A stretch of DNA of 64,000 nucleotides from Pelotomaculum_C sp050950345 (GTDB taxonomy: Bacteria; Bacillota; Desulfotomaculia; Desulfotomaculales; Pelotomaculaceae): NCBI GenBank assembly GCA_050950345.1, contig JBMNHK010000004.1, positions 62,001-126,000 of the forward strand, in the 5' to 3' direction. Shown here piece by piece: positions 33,690 to 42,672 of this stretch. A program made the position numbers and the translations under genes. The notes below the pieces were generated by a model. The model saw only the letters and a list, made by a program, of their open reading frames with translations, had not been told where the DNA came from and made no database searches. Numbering within the stretch: position 1 is the stretch's first letter; the number at the start of each line of letters is the position of its first letter.

Positions 33690-34581
33690 AGTGGCAAGAG
33701 TCAGTAAGCGCTTTCAGGGCGTAGAAGCGCTGAAGGATGTAAGCCTGTCCGTTAAACAGGGCTCCATCTACGGTCTGGTTGGTTCCAACGGCGCAGGTAA
33801 AACCACGCTTTTAAAACTATTGGCCGGGATATATAAAGAGACTTCAGGCCGGCTCTTGATTGACGGCCAACCGGTGTTTGAAAACGAAGGGATCAAGTCG
33901 CAGATAGTTTTCATTCCGGATCTGCTTTATTATTTCCCTAATTACACGATCCTGGATATGGCTCGCTTCTATGCCCATATTTATCCCCAATGGAATGAAG
34001 CCCGCTTTTTTGAGCTGGCCGGTGTTTTTGGCATCGAACTCAAACGGCGTGTAAAAACGCTGTCCAAGGGGATGCAGCGTCAGGTGGCCTTTTGGCTTGG
34101 TCTGGCCTTGATGCCGGATCTGATGATTTTAGATGAACCCCTGGACGGGCTGGATCCGGTCATGCGCCAAAAGGTGAAACAGCTCATCTTTCAAGACGTA
34201 GCTGAAAGACAAATGACCGTCATTGTCTCTTCCCACAACTTGCGTGAGCTGGAAGACATCTGTGATCATATCGGCATTCTGCACCAGGGAAGCCTGTTGC
34301 TGCAAAAGGATTTGGACGATCTCAAAGCAGATGTACATAAGATCCAGGTGGCTTTTAGCGGGGAGATCCCCCCGGCGCTGCTGCAGGACCTGCCGGCTCT
34401 CCACCGTGAAAAAAGAGGCAGCGTGTTGATTCTAATCGTGCGCGGCCCCTACGAGAAAATATTTAAGCAAATACAGTCTTACCGGCCTGCCATTTTGGAT
34501 GTTCTGCCGCTGACTTTGGAGGAAATTTTCATCTATGAAATGGGGGATAACGGTTATGAAATCAAAAACATCCTTGATTAA
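33682..34581 (+). CDS. ABC transporter ATP-binding protein
   Basis: 299 residues from ATG 33682, which has AGAGGAGGTAA upstream; the frame extends further upstream, inside the GntR gene, but that part is not protein-like. Walker A GSNGAGKTT, signature TLSKGMQRQ, Walker B LMILDEPLDGLD, switch VIVSSHNLRE. It overlaps both neighbours, so GntR, ATPase and permease are translated together. Confidence 0.93.
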   Translation: MIEVARVSKRFQGVEALKDVSLSVKQGSIYGLVGSNGAGKTTLLKLLAGIYKETSGRLLIDGQPVFENEGIKSQIVFIPDLLYYFPNYTILDMARFYAHIYPQWNEARFFELAGVFGIELKRRVKTLSKGMQRQVAFWLGLALMPDLMILDEPLDGLDPVMRQKVKQLIFQDVAERQMTVIVSSHNLRELEDICDHIGILHQGSLLLQKDLDDLKADVHKIQVAFSGEIPPALLQDLPALHREKRGSVLILIVRGPYEKIFKQIQSYRPAILDVLPLTLEEIFIYEMGDNGYEIKNILD

Positions 34582-36652
34582 CCGCGGTATACTGCTTAAC
34601 GATTTTAAACGGTTTGCCTGGATAGGAATAGGCTACCTCCTGCTTTTGCTCTTCAGCACCCCGTTAAAAATCGTCATGCTTTACAGTCAATTAAAAAATG
34701 ATGCAGTGGTGGCAGGTGTAGTATTAGAAAATGGTGGTGTGGCGGCGATAGATTTAGTAAACGCCACTTCCAGGTTTCTGAGTATATTACAGTTTGATAC
34801 CAATGCAGTCTTGTTACAGGTGATGTCGTTAATCGTTATTCCCGTTTTGACCGGTCTGTTGCTGTTTAGATATCTGCAGGACAGCCAGGCCTCCGATATG
34901 GTACACGCTTTGCCCGTGAAGAGGGAAACTATTTATAACACTCATGTCCTTGCCGGGATCATACTCCTGTTTTTGCCCCTAATCCTGACTGCCCTGGCCA
35001 CCTGGGCCCTGGCTGTTGGGTTGAATCTGAAAGAGATAACCGGTGCGGTAATACTGACCTGGTTAGGGGTCAGCCTGTTGATGAACCTGCTTTTCTTTAT
35101 TGTGACCGCAGCTGTCGGTATGGTAACCGGTATGTCCTCCGTGCAAGGCGCGTTGAGTTTTATTCTGCTGTTGTTGCCCAGCGGCCTGTCTATATTGCTG
35201 CTTTATAATGTGAGCCAATTCGTTTACGGCTTTCCTTATAGTTACTATTTGGAGCAAGTGACAAGCATATCTCCGCTAATTAGACTTACTGAAGTTTCCA
35301 ATTACCCGGTAGGGAGTGTGGAAGCCGGGGTTTATTTGGCCTGCAGCGTCGTCATATATTTTTTAGGACGCTATTTTTACCGCAAGCGCCCGTTAGAAAG
35401 CGCCGGCAACGCTATTGTCTTCGATATCCTGCGGCCGATTTTTACGTACAGTGTAGCTTTTTGTTTCATGCTGCTTGTTGGCGGTAATTTTTACAGTTCA
35501 CAAAACAGTATGGGCTGGACCTATTTCGGTTATTTCATTGGTTCCATACTGGCCTACTTCCTGGCCGAAATGTTGCTGAACAAATCTCTGCAGGTTTTTC
35601 AGATGCAGAGGGTCAAGGGCTACGGTGTTTTTTGCCTGGCAATTGTGGCCATAATCGGGTTATTGCAGATCGATTTTACCGGTTATGAAAAGAGGCTCCC
35701 TGCGCCGGAGGAGATTAAGAGTATCTACTTTGACAATTCATTTTACGCTTTGAGGGCGAAAGATAATATGCGGACTGTTGTTGATCCAGATGATGGCCGG
35801 GAATACACCTACCAGCTGTTTGTACCAGGCATATTTACCGAAGCAGAGGCCATAACCGATATTCACTCCCTGCACCGGCAGATCATCGCTAACCGGCTGG
35901 AAGACAAAAAGGACCTTCTGGCAAAACGAAGTAATGGGAGTTTCCAGGATCTCCAGCAAATCTGCCTGGCCTATGAGTTGGAAGACGGCAAACATTTATA
36001 CCGGGAGTATACTATTTTGGTACCAAAGTATGCTTCGAGCTTAAAACCCATATATGAATCGCCGGAGTATAAGGAAGTGCACAATGAAATACTGCGCATT
36101 GATGCTGCTGATGCCAACATGCTTGAGATTAGCGCCCGCGTGAGCAACAAAAACTTGCGGATCGTTGACCGGACGTTAATCCAGCAGGCCATCAGCGCCT
36201 TGCAAAGGGATATCAATGAAGAGACTTACGAGGAAATGACAATCACAAACCGCTCACCTTCCTGGGCCAATATTAATATTACTCTTGATAACAAGTGGAT
36301 TATCAGCCTGGATTGGGAAAAATCCTATGAGCATTTCGATCAATGGCTAAAAGATACCGGCCAATATGACCAGGCCCGGCTGGTTCCTGCAGACATTAAA
36401 TATGTGCTGCTGGACAAATTCACGGGCGAAATCGGTGAATCCGTGATTTACGAAGAAAAGCCCGGCGTCTTAAAGCTCACTGAGCCGGAAAGACTGGAGT
36501 TTTGTTTGCGTAATTATACCCACGGTTACACCAGGGGAAATGAACAGGCGGCATATCACGTTGTTTTTGAACTAAAAGACGGCAGCATTATTTACGGTTT
36601 CCTTTTTGAAGAGGATGCGCCAGGCTTCATAAAAGAACACTTTGCCGGCTAA
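34556..36652 (+). CDS. ABC transporter permease with large C-terminal extracytoplasmic domain
   Basis: 698 residues from ATG 34556 (GGGGG 9 nt upstream; an in-frame ATG at 34535 has no such site). About eight membrane segments lie in residues 1-365 (for example FAWIGIGYLLLLLFST, GALSFILLLLPSGLSILLLY), then about 320 soluble residues with charged strands and helices (DFTGYEKRLPAPEEIKSIYF ... FVELKDGSIIYGFLFEED-like end). The build resembles YtrC/YtrD-like permeases with a DUF6449-type tail. Export of, or protection against, an envelope-active compound is inferred from the YtrA-type regulator. Confidence 0.85.
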   Translation: MKSKTSLINRGILLNDFKRFAWIGIGYLLLLLFSTPLKIVMLYSQLKNDAVVAGVVLENGGVAAIDLVNATSRFLSILQFDTNAVLLQVMSLIVIPVLTGLLLFRYLQDSQASDMVHALPVKRETIYNTHVLAGIILLFLPLILTALATWALAVGLNLKEITGAVILTWLGVSLLMNLLFFIVTAAVGMVTGMSSVQGALSFILLLLPSGLSILLLYNVSQFVYGFPYSYYLEQVTSISPLIRLTEVSNYPVGSVEAGVYLACSVVIYFLGRYFYRKRPLESAGNAIVFDILRPIFTYSVAFCFMLLVGGNFYSSQNSMGWTYFGYFIGSILAYFLAEMLLNKSLQVFQMQRVKGYGVFCLAIVAIIGLLQIDFTGYEKRLPAPEEIKSIYFDNSFYALRAKDNMRTVVDPDDGREYTYQLFVPGIFTEAEAITDIHSLHRQIIANRLEDKKDLLAKRSNGSFQDLQQICLAYELEDGKHLYREYTILVPKYASSLKPIYESPEYKEVHNEILRIDAADANMLEISARVSNKNLRIVDRTLIQQAISALQRDINEETYEEMTITNRSPSWANINITLDNKWIISLDWEKSYEHFDQWLKDTGQYDQARLVPADIKYVLLDKFTGEIGESVIYEEKPGVLKLTEPERLEFCLRNYTHGYTRGNEQAAYHVVFELKDGSIIYGFLFEEDAPGFIKEHFAG

Positions 36653-36656
36653 GAGT

Positions 36657-36790
36657 TTGACACACGGGTGACACACGGGGACGGTTCCCGTGTGTCTTTT
36701 GCTATTTGACACAGGGGGACGGTTCCTTTGTGTCAACAGTGTGTTAATTATTTGTTTGACACAGAGGGACGGTTCCTGTGTGTCAATTGA
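36657..36790. repeat. REP-like hairpin cluster
   Basis: GACACACGGGGACGGTTCCC, GACACAGGGGGACGGTTCCT with AACAGTGTGTTAATT linker, GACACAGAGGGACGGTTCCT; three units. Confidence 0.9.
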
Positions 36791-36855
36791 TTTTTGGCAG
36801 GCAAAAAGATAAGATATTGACGAAGAAGCGGAGAAACCGGAGGTGATAATTAGAA

Positions 36856-37572
36856 GTGGGAGAATGGTATTTTAACAATTTAGCTGATTATTGGAGCAAT
36901 CATAAGCAGAATTCCATCTTTGTGCATGCCCAGAAAATAAGGAAATATCCCCCATTGGAGCAAAAAATGATTCTGGTAGATATTATCGAATCGGTGGGGA
37001 GGCACGTCAGGCTCATGAGTGATGAGCAGCTTGCTGCCACGGCAGTAATTATTGCCGATGATATCTACAAGTCGGCCAATGAATTTAAGTTCTTTAATGA
37101 AACTATGGCGGATTACTTATCGGCAAGTGCCGGAACATTTTTTGAATTTTTGCATGAGAAGGGTTACGCCTTGCATTACCTGTGCAATAACAGTTTTGCC
37201 GACAACAGTTATATTGGCCTGCAAAGACCCTTGCAGATTTTTCGCCTTTGTTTTGCGCCGGCCCACATCAACTATATTTGCCCCCATGAAATCGCCTTGC
37301 AGCTGATGCTGAAGGACGGGTTGGAGGAGAAAGATTACGATCAAAATATTGCGGCTTACCTCTTAATGGCGGAACCAATAGTAAGTAAACTTATTGCCAT
37401 GTGTCATGAAAAAAAGGAAAGTTACTTTTGTCTGCGCCTGGGCGCCGGCATGGAGCACTTCCAGGATTCCCTTGCTTACAGAGACAAGCCGAACATTATA
37501 ACCGCCTTCAGGTTCGAGGCGCCCACCAGGGATAGTGCCTGCCAGGTATGGGCGCCCAAAAAGGAAAATTGA
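36856..37572 (+). CDS. hypothetical protein, 238 residues
   Basis: Not recognised. Soluble and largely helical (YFNNLADYWSNHKQNSIFVH, QKMILVDIIESVGRHVRLMS, YDQNIAAYLLMAEPIVSKLI), no signal peptide, with several cysteines but no CxxC pair. GGAGGTGATAATTAGAA precedes GTG 36856, a good ribosome site. It stands alone between two hairpin clusters. Codon use and composition match neighbours, so it looks like a genuine gene. Confidence 0.75.
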   Translation: MGEWYFNNLADYWSNHKQNSIFVHAQKIRKYPPLEQKMILVDIIESVGRHVRLMSDEQLAATAVIIADDIYKSANEFKFFNETMADYLSASAGTFFEFLHEKGYALHYLCNNSFADNSYIGLQRPLQIFRLCFAPAHINYICPHEIALQLMLKDGLEEKDYDQNIAAYLLMAEPIVSKLIAMCHEKKESYFCLRLGAGMEHFQDSLAYRDKPNIITAFRFEAPTRDSACQVWAPKKEN

Positions 37573-37708
37573 CACAGGGGGACGGTTCCTTTGTGTCAAC
37601 AGTGTGTCGATTAATTGACTTGACAAAAGGGGACGTGACACAGAGGGACGGTTCTCGTGTGTCAACAGTGTGTTGATTAACGCACGGGTACGGTTCCCAT
37701 GCGTCAAA
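37573..37708. repeat. REP-like hairpin cluster
   Basis: GACACAGGGGGACGGTTCCT with AACAGTGTGTCGATTAATTG linker, a stub GACAAAAGGGGAC, GACACAGAGGGACGGTTCTC with AACAGTGTGTTGATTAAC linker, GCACGGGTACGGTTCCCATG. Confidence 0.9.
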
Positions 37709-37754
37709 ATAGCCTTTCGTAAAATGAGCACTTTCCTGCAGGGAGGTTAACAAG

Positions 37755-38273
37755 ATGTATGAATTGCTTAAAGCAAGGAGGAGCATCCGGCAGTTTCAGG
37801 CCAGGCCGGTGGAAGAGGATAAGCTGGATAATATCTTGAAATGCGCCCTGCTGGCGCCGTCCTCCAGGAGGAGGAAGCCTTGGGAGTTTGTTGTTGTGAC
37901 GGAACGGGTATTGCTGCAACAGCTGGCTGCCTGCAAAGCCCACGGGGCAGAATTTTTGGCCGGAGCCCCTGCCGCGGTGGTAGTTCTGGCTGATCCCGGG
38001 CTCTGTGACGTGTGGATTGAGGACGCCTCTATCGCGGCCATCCTTCTGCAGCTGGCGGCTCAATCCCAGGGTTTAGGTTCCTGCTGGGCTCAGATCCGGG
38101 AGCGTTTCACTGTCGCCGGCTCACCGGCGGAAGACTACGTCAGGGAGCTGCTGCATATACCTGGCGAATTCAAGGTCCTGTGCATCATCGGAATGGGATA
38201 CCCGGCGGAAGACAAGCCGCCCTATACAGAGGCCGGGCTGCTGTTAAACAAGCTCCACTATAACCGGTTTTGA
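37755..38273 (+). CDS. nitroreductase-family protein
   Basis: 172 residues of the FMN-dependent nitroreductase fold: ARRSIRQFQARPVEEDKLDN, the FMN-binding PSSRRRKPWEFVVV, EDASIAAILLQLAAQSQGLG and VLCIIGMGYPAED. It uses NAD(P)H to reduce nitro, quinone or related substrates in the cytoplasm; the substrate is unknown. GCAGGGAGG lies ahead of ATG 37755. Monocistronic, between hairpin clusters. Confidence 0.9.
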   Translation: MYELLKARRSIRQFQARPVEEDKLDNILKCALLAPSSRRRKPWEFVVVTERVLLQQLAACKAHGAEFLAGAPAAVVVLADPGLCDVWIEDASIAAILLQLAAQSQGLGSCWAQIRERFTVAGSPAEDYVRELLHIPGEFKVLCIIGMGYPAEDKPPYTEAGLLLNKLHYNRF

Positions 38274-38275
38274 CA

Positions 38276-38362
38276 CAGGAGTTACGTTGGCACAGGGGGA
38301 CGGTTCCTTTGTGTCAATTTTGACAGCGCGGTGACACACGGGAACCGCCCCCTGTGTCACCA
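38276..38362. repeat. REP-like hairpin pair
   Basis: GGCACAGGGGGACGGTTCCT unit and GACACACGGGAACCGCCCCC unit separated by about 15 bp. Confidence 0.85.
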
Positions 38363-38393
38363 ATGAATAGTTAAGGTGAGAGGTGATATTTAT

Positions 38394-38915
38394 ATGTCAA
38401 ATTTTGTAAGCGTTGTGGACTTGCAAGATTTGGTGGGCAAAGATATTGACTTTTTCTTGGAAAACGATTTTTTTGAAATTGAAGGTATTGTTAAAAAGGA
38501 AAATGAACAATTCATTCTGGAAATATTAGGGAGAGTTCCTGATAATCACAAGTTGGCGGAGAAGATTTATGAAATTGAATTAAAAAACAATAAAGTGTAT
38601 CTTAAAACGCCGGATGAACAAGATTTTGAGATATTTATCAACAAGATCTACGAGACAATAGATAATCCGACAAAAGAACAACTAATTGCCTTAAATGACC
38701 AGGGCATCAACGAATTTTTCAGAAAATCCGACGATACAATAATAGCCTATGACGATGATTTGAGAATGTGGCTAATGACCGTTTTTAAGGACGAATTGTC
38801 AGGTGGCGATGTAAAAAGTTATACAACTTTAGGAGAGTTATACGAACAGAATTGTGATTTTATCAATGGGAAATGGGAAGCGATCCATGATAAATTTGAA
38901 ACCTGGCATCCTTGA
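38394..38915 (+). CDS. hypothetical acidic protein, 173 residues
   Basis: Not recognised. Acidic and hydrophilic, beta-rich N-terminus (DIDFFLENDFFEIEGIVKKE, QFILEILGRVPD) and helical C-terminus (EQLIALNDQGINEFFRK, DDLRMWLMTVFKDEL). No signal peptide or membrane segment. ATG 38394 has AGAGGTGAT 8 nt upstream and is preferred to GTG 38376. It is more A/T-rich than its neighbours, which may mark acquisition. Confidence 0.72.
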   Translation: MSNFVSVVDLQDLVGKDIDFFLENDFFEIEGIVKKENEQFILEILGRVPDNHKLAEKIYEIELKNNKVYLKTPDEQDFEIFINKIYETIDNPTKEQLIALNDQGINEFFRKSDDTIIAYDDDLRMWLMTVFKDELSGGDVKSYTTLGELYEQNCDFINGKWEAIHDKFETWHP

Positions 38916-38929
38916 GAGTTGAGCCAAAA

Positions 38930-39008
38930 TTGACACAGGGTTGACACAGGGGACGGTTCCTGTGTCAAAAGTGATACAAGAACCGTCCCCGTGTCACTTG
39001 TGTCACTG
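38930..39008. repeat. REP-like hairpin pair
   Basis: GACACAGGGGACGGTTCCTG unit and ATACAAGAACCGTCCCCGTG unit in inverted orientation. Confidence 0.85.
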
Positions 39009-39034
39009 ACTAATCCTAGATGGGGGTAATACAT

Positions 39035-40735
39035 ATGGGACGCAAAATTCTCATTGTCGGGGGAGTCGCCGGAGGCGCTTCAACCGCGACCAAACTGCGC
39101 AGGAACAGTGAAGCAGACCGGATTATCATGTTTGAAAAAGGCATGCACGTGTCTTTTTCCAATTGCGCCCTGCCCTACTATTTGAGCGGGGTGGTGAAGC
39201 AGGCCGGGCATTTGATCTTGATGAACCCGCAGCGGTTTTTAGCCCAATACAACATAGAAGCCAGGCTGCGGCACGAAGTGCTCTCCATTGACAGGAAAAA
39301 CCGGAAGGTCGCCGTCAGAAATCACTTGACGGGTGAAGTATATGAAGAGACCTATGACAAGCTGGTGCTGGCCCCCGGGGCCACGCCCATTATGGAGGAC
39401 ATTCCGGGGCTGACGGAGGCCAACGTGTTTACCGTCAGGAATGTTGTGGATGTGGAGCGCCTCAAGCGGTTTGTTGACCAGCAGGACATCAAAGATATTG
39501 CAGTCATCGGCGGCGGCTTTATCGGCATCGAAACAGCCGAAAATTTACGGCTGGCGGGCTACAATGTCACGGTCATTATCGCCTCCCGTCAAATATTAAA
39601 TACCTATGACTATGACCTGGTGCAGATCTTTCACAAGGAACTCTACGACCAGGGGGTCAATTTGCTCATCGGTGAGAAAGTCGACCGCTATGAAAATGAC
39701 CGGCTGTATTTAAAGTCGGGCAAGGTGATTGAGGCCGGAGCCGTCGTTATGGCCAAAGGGGTGGTGCCGGACATCCGCCTGGCCAAAGAGGCCGGCCTTG
39801 CAATCGGTGCCACCGGCGCCATCAAGGTCGACCAAAATTATCAAACCAGCGACGAAAATATCTACGCTGTGGGGGATGCCATCGAGGTCTACAATGCGCA
39901 AACCCATTCCATGATGAAGCTGGCCCAGGCAGGCCCGGCTGTCAAGGGAGCCAGAGCCGTGGCTGACAATATCAACCAAAAAAGAACGGTTAACAAAGGC
40001 TATATCGGCACTTCCGCCATCAAGCTATTTGATTATAACGGAGCCGCCACAGGGTTAAGCGAAGGCCAGATCAAAGCCAAAAAGCTTCCTGTTAATTATG
40101 ACAAAGTCCTGTTGATTCTGCCCGATAAAGTGGGGTTAATGCCGGGTGCGGCGCCCATGCACCTGAAGTTGTTGTTTGAGGTGCCCACAGGAAAAATACT
40201 GGGAGCCCAGGCCATCGGCAAAGGCGATGTGACCAAGCGCATAGATGTGATTGCCACCGTAATTAAATTCTGCGGTACGGTGGAGGACCTGAAAGACCTG
40301 GAATTATGCTATGCTCCCCCGTTTTCCACCGCCAAGGACGTGGTGAATTACGCCGGTTACGTGGGTTCCAACCTCCTGGCCAAGGAGTTTAAGCAAATTC
40401 ATGTGGATCAGGTCAGAGGATTGGTTGAGAATAACGCCTTCCTTATGGACATCCGGGAGAAACCGGAGTTTGAACGAGGTCATATCAAAAGCGCGGTGAA
40501 CATACCCTTAAGCGAGCTGCGGGACAGGCTGCAGGAGATACCCGGGGATCGGCCGGTATATGTGTACTGCCGTACCGGCCAAAGGAGCTATAACGCGGTT
40601 CTGGCTCTCCAAAACTCGGGCTTCGCTAACGTCTATAACATCACCGGCGGCTTTCTGGGCCTGTCCTTTTACGAATACTTCAACGACCAAACTACCGGCA
40701 GGGAGCCCATCGTCACCGGCTACAACTTTGATTGA
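39035..40735 (+). CDS. CoA-disulfide reductase/NADH oxidase-type flavoprotein with C-terminal rhodanese domain
   Basis: 566 residues from ATG 39035 (GGGGG upstream; an in-frame ATG at 39020 is less well placed). FAD Rossmann motif IVGGVAGGASTATKLRR at the N-terminus, the single redox cysteine in SFSNCALPYYLSG, NAD-binding IAVIGGGFIGIETAENL, FAD motif IYAVGDAIEV, and a dimerisation domain. Residues about 460-560 are a rhodanese domain with active loop YCRTGQRSY. This fusion is known as CoA-disulfide reductase or NAD(P)H-dependent persulfide reductase, acting on CoA disulfides, persulfides or polysulfide in the cytoplasm. It is flanked by hairpin clusters on both sides. Confidence 0.93.
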   Translation: MGRKILIVGGVAGGASTATKLRRNSEADRIIMFEKGMHVSFSNCALPYYLSGVVKQAGHLILMNPQRFLAQYNIEARLRHEVLSIDRKNRKVAVRNHLTGEVYEETYDKLVLAPGATPIMEDIPGLTEANVFTVRNVVDVERLKRFVDQQDIKDIAVIGGGFIGIETAENLRLAGYNVTVIIASRQILNTYDYDLVQIFHKELYDQGVNLLIGEKVDRYENDRLYLKSGKVIEAGAVVMAKGVVPDIRLAKEAGLAIGATGAIKVDQNYQTSDENIYAVGDAIEVYNAQTHSMMKLAQAGPAVKGARAVADNINQKRTVNKGYIGTSAIKLFDYNGAATGLSEGQIKAKKLPVNYDKVLLILPDKVGLMPGAAPMHLKLLFEVPTGKILGAQAIGKGDVTKRIDVIATVIKFCGTVEDLKDLELCYAPPFSTAKDVVNYAGYVGSNLLAKEFKQIHVDQVRGLVENNAFLMDIREKPEFERGHIKSAVNIPLSELRDRLQEIPGDRPVYVYCRTGQRSYNAVLALQNSGFANVYNITGGFLGLSFYEYFNDQTTGREPIVTGYNFD

Positions 40736-40925
40736 CCCACGGGAACCGTCCCCCTGTGTCATCTGTTAATCAACACACTGTTGACACAAAGGAACCGTCC
40801 CCTTGTGTTATGTTAGACAAGACACAGAGGAACCGTCCCCTTGTGTTAATCAACACAGTGTTGACACAGAGGAACCGTCCCCTTGTGTCAAAAACCGCCC
40901 CCGTGTGTTAGCCCCGTGTGTTAGG
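40736..40925. repeat. REP-like hairpin array
   Basis: Five units, all in the AACCGTCCCC orientation, with ATCAACACACTGTTGACACA and ATCAACACAGTGTTGACACA linkers. It immediately precedes the aldehyde dehydrogenase ribosome site. Confidence 0.9.
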
Positions 40926-40936
40926 AGGATAGGATA

Positions 40937-42361
40937 ATGACTCAAGAAATTCGCTTATTTATCAATGGGAATTGGGTGGCTGCAAAGCAAAAAGGAAAAG
41001 TAATGAACAAGGCGACCGGTGAGCCTATAGCTGAATTTTTTGAAGCTGGACAGCCGGAAATTGATGCTGCTGTTGCTGCAGCGCAAGAAGCTTTCAAGGG
41101 GAAGAAGTTATCTCCTTACAGTCGCTTTGAGATACTTAAAAGAGCAAGTGAAATATTGATGGACCGGCAAAGCGAACTGGCCTCAATAATATCTCAGGAA
41201 GTTGGGAAAAACATTAAAGAAGCCATGGGAGAGGTTGCCCGCTCTTCCCAGACGCTATTAATTTCCGCTGAAGAAAGCAAGCGGGTCATGGGGGAAATTG
41301 TTCCTATCGCCGGGTCCCCCGGTAATGAAAACCGCCGTGCCTGGACCATACGTGTTCCCAGGGGAGTGGTTTGCGCCATTACACCTTTTAATTTTCCGCT
41401 TAACCTTACCTGCCACAAAATTGGTCCCGCTATTGCCGCTGGAAATACTGTTGTCTATAAGCCGGCCAGTGCAACTCCCATAATCGGGGCCAAGTTGTGT
41501 GAGATTATGACAGAGGCTGGCTTGCCGGCAGGTTACTTAAATATGGTTTTGGGGCCTGGTGCTGTAGTCGGTGACGCCCTGGCCAGAGACAATCGTATTG
41601 CTTACTATAGTTTCACAGGAAGTTCCGAGGTTGGTAGGAAACTTAAAACTACCGTTGGCTTAAGACCCATTTCCCTGGAACTTGGCTCCAACTCACCCAC
41701 GATAGTGCATAGTGATGCGGATTTAAACAAAGCGGTTGAGGCATGTACCCGCTTTGCCTTTGCCAATGCGGGGCAGGTGTGTATATCCGTGCAACGGGTA
41801 TATGTTCACCGTCCGGTTTACGATGAGTTCTGTAAGCGGGCTGTTTCCATTGCCGGAACCTTAAAAGTTGGTGATCCCCTGGATCCGGCCAATGACCTGG
41901 GTTGCATGATTAGTGAATATGAAGCGGCAAGGGCTGTGGAATGGATTAATGAAGCCGTAACCGGAGGCGCCGAGGTATTGATTGGTGGCCGTAGCCGCGG
42001 ACCGTTCATGGAACCTACCATATTGACCAACGTTCTTCCTGAAATGAAGTGCGTTTGTAATGAGATTTTTGCCCCAGTTTTCAGCATTATACCCTATGAT
42101 ACCATTGACGAGGCCATCGCTTTAGCAAATGATTCCCGTTATGGACTGCAAGCAGGTGTGTTTACCAATTCCCTTGACATCGCAACCCGGTGCGCTGAAG
42201 AATTGGAAGCCGGAGGGGTAATTATAAATGATGTTTCTGCCTTCCGTACAGACCTTATGCCCTATGGTGGGTGGAAGGAAAGCGGCACAGGTAAAGAGGG
42301 GCCTCGTTATGCAATAGAGGAGATGACTGAAGAAAAGATCGTTGTGATAAAAGTCCAATAA
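40937..42361 (+). CDS. NAD(P)-dependent aldehyde dehydrogenase
   Basis: 474 residues of the ALDH superfamily. Cofactor-binding ITPFNFPLNLTCHKIGPAIA and FTGSSEVGRKL, general-base glutamate in SLELGSNSP, catalytic cysteine in NAGQVCISVQRV near residue 281, and NEIFAPVFSI. It oxidises an aldehyde to the acid, probably of the lactaldehyde/succinate-semialdehyde group. TTAGGAGGATAGGATA precedes ATG 40937, right next to a hairpin array. No partner gene is adjacent; it could be an alternative to the molybdenum aldehyde oxidoreductase at 1979-4810. Confidence 0.95.
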   Translation: MTQEIRLFINGNWVAAKQKGKVMNKATGEPIAEFFEAGQPEIDAAVAAAQEAFKGKKLSPYSRFEILKRASEILMDRQSELASIISQEVGKNIKEAMGEVARSSQTLLISAEESKRVMGEIVPIAGSPGNENRRAWTIRVPRGVVCAITPFNFPLNLTCHKIGPAIAAGNTVVYKPASATPIIGAKLCEIMTEAGLPAGYLNMVLGPGAVVGDALARDNRIAYYSFTGSSEVGRKLKTTVGLRPISLELGSNSPTIVHSDADLNKAVEACTRFAFANAGQVCISVQRVYVHRPVYDEFCKRAVSIAGTLKVGDPLDPANDLGCMISEYEAARAVEWINEAVTGGAEVLIGGRSRGPFMEPTILTNVLPEMKCVCNEIFAPVFSIIPYDTIDEAIALANDSRYGLQAGVFTNSLDIATRCAEELEAGGVIINDVSAFRTDLMPYGGWKESGTGKEGPRYAIEEMTEEKIVVIKVQ

Positions 42362-42539
42362 GGATTCTCCAAAAGAAGGCTTAATGCCCGGAATGTCTTA
42401 CTATGGTCTTACTATGAAAGATAGATCCAACACCTTTGCAAAGACTGGAAAAACAATGTTACTGTTGAATTACCCACTGGGGCTGTTGTCACTGCTTCTA
42501 TAATGACTTGCAAGCAAGGCTTTTTGTATGCAACTGAAT

Positions 42540-42640
42540 TGACACAGGAGAACCGTCCCCTTGTGTCAAATTGACAAAATCAACACAGTGTTGACACAAA
42601 GGAACCGTCCCCGTGTGTCACGTCACGTGTGTCAAAAGTA
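42540..42640. repeat. REP-like two-hairpin composite
   Basis: GACACAGGAGAACCGTCCCC unit, linker with AAATTGACAAAATCAACACA and GTGTT, GACACAAAGGAACCGTCCCC unit. Read on the minus strand this is the same two-hairpin composite that brackets the RAYT gene. Confidence 0.92.
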
Positions 42641-42672
42641 AATATGAATACAGGAAATGGAGCGGGCATCTG

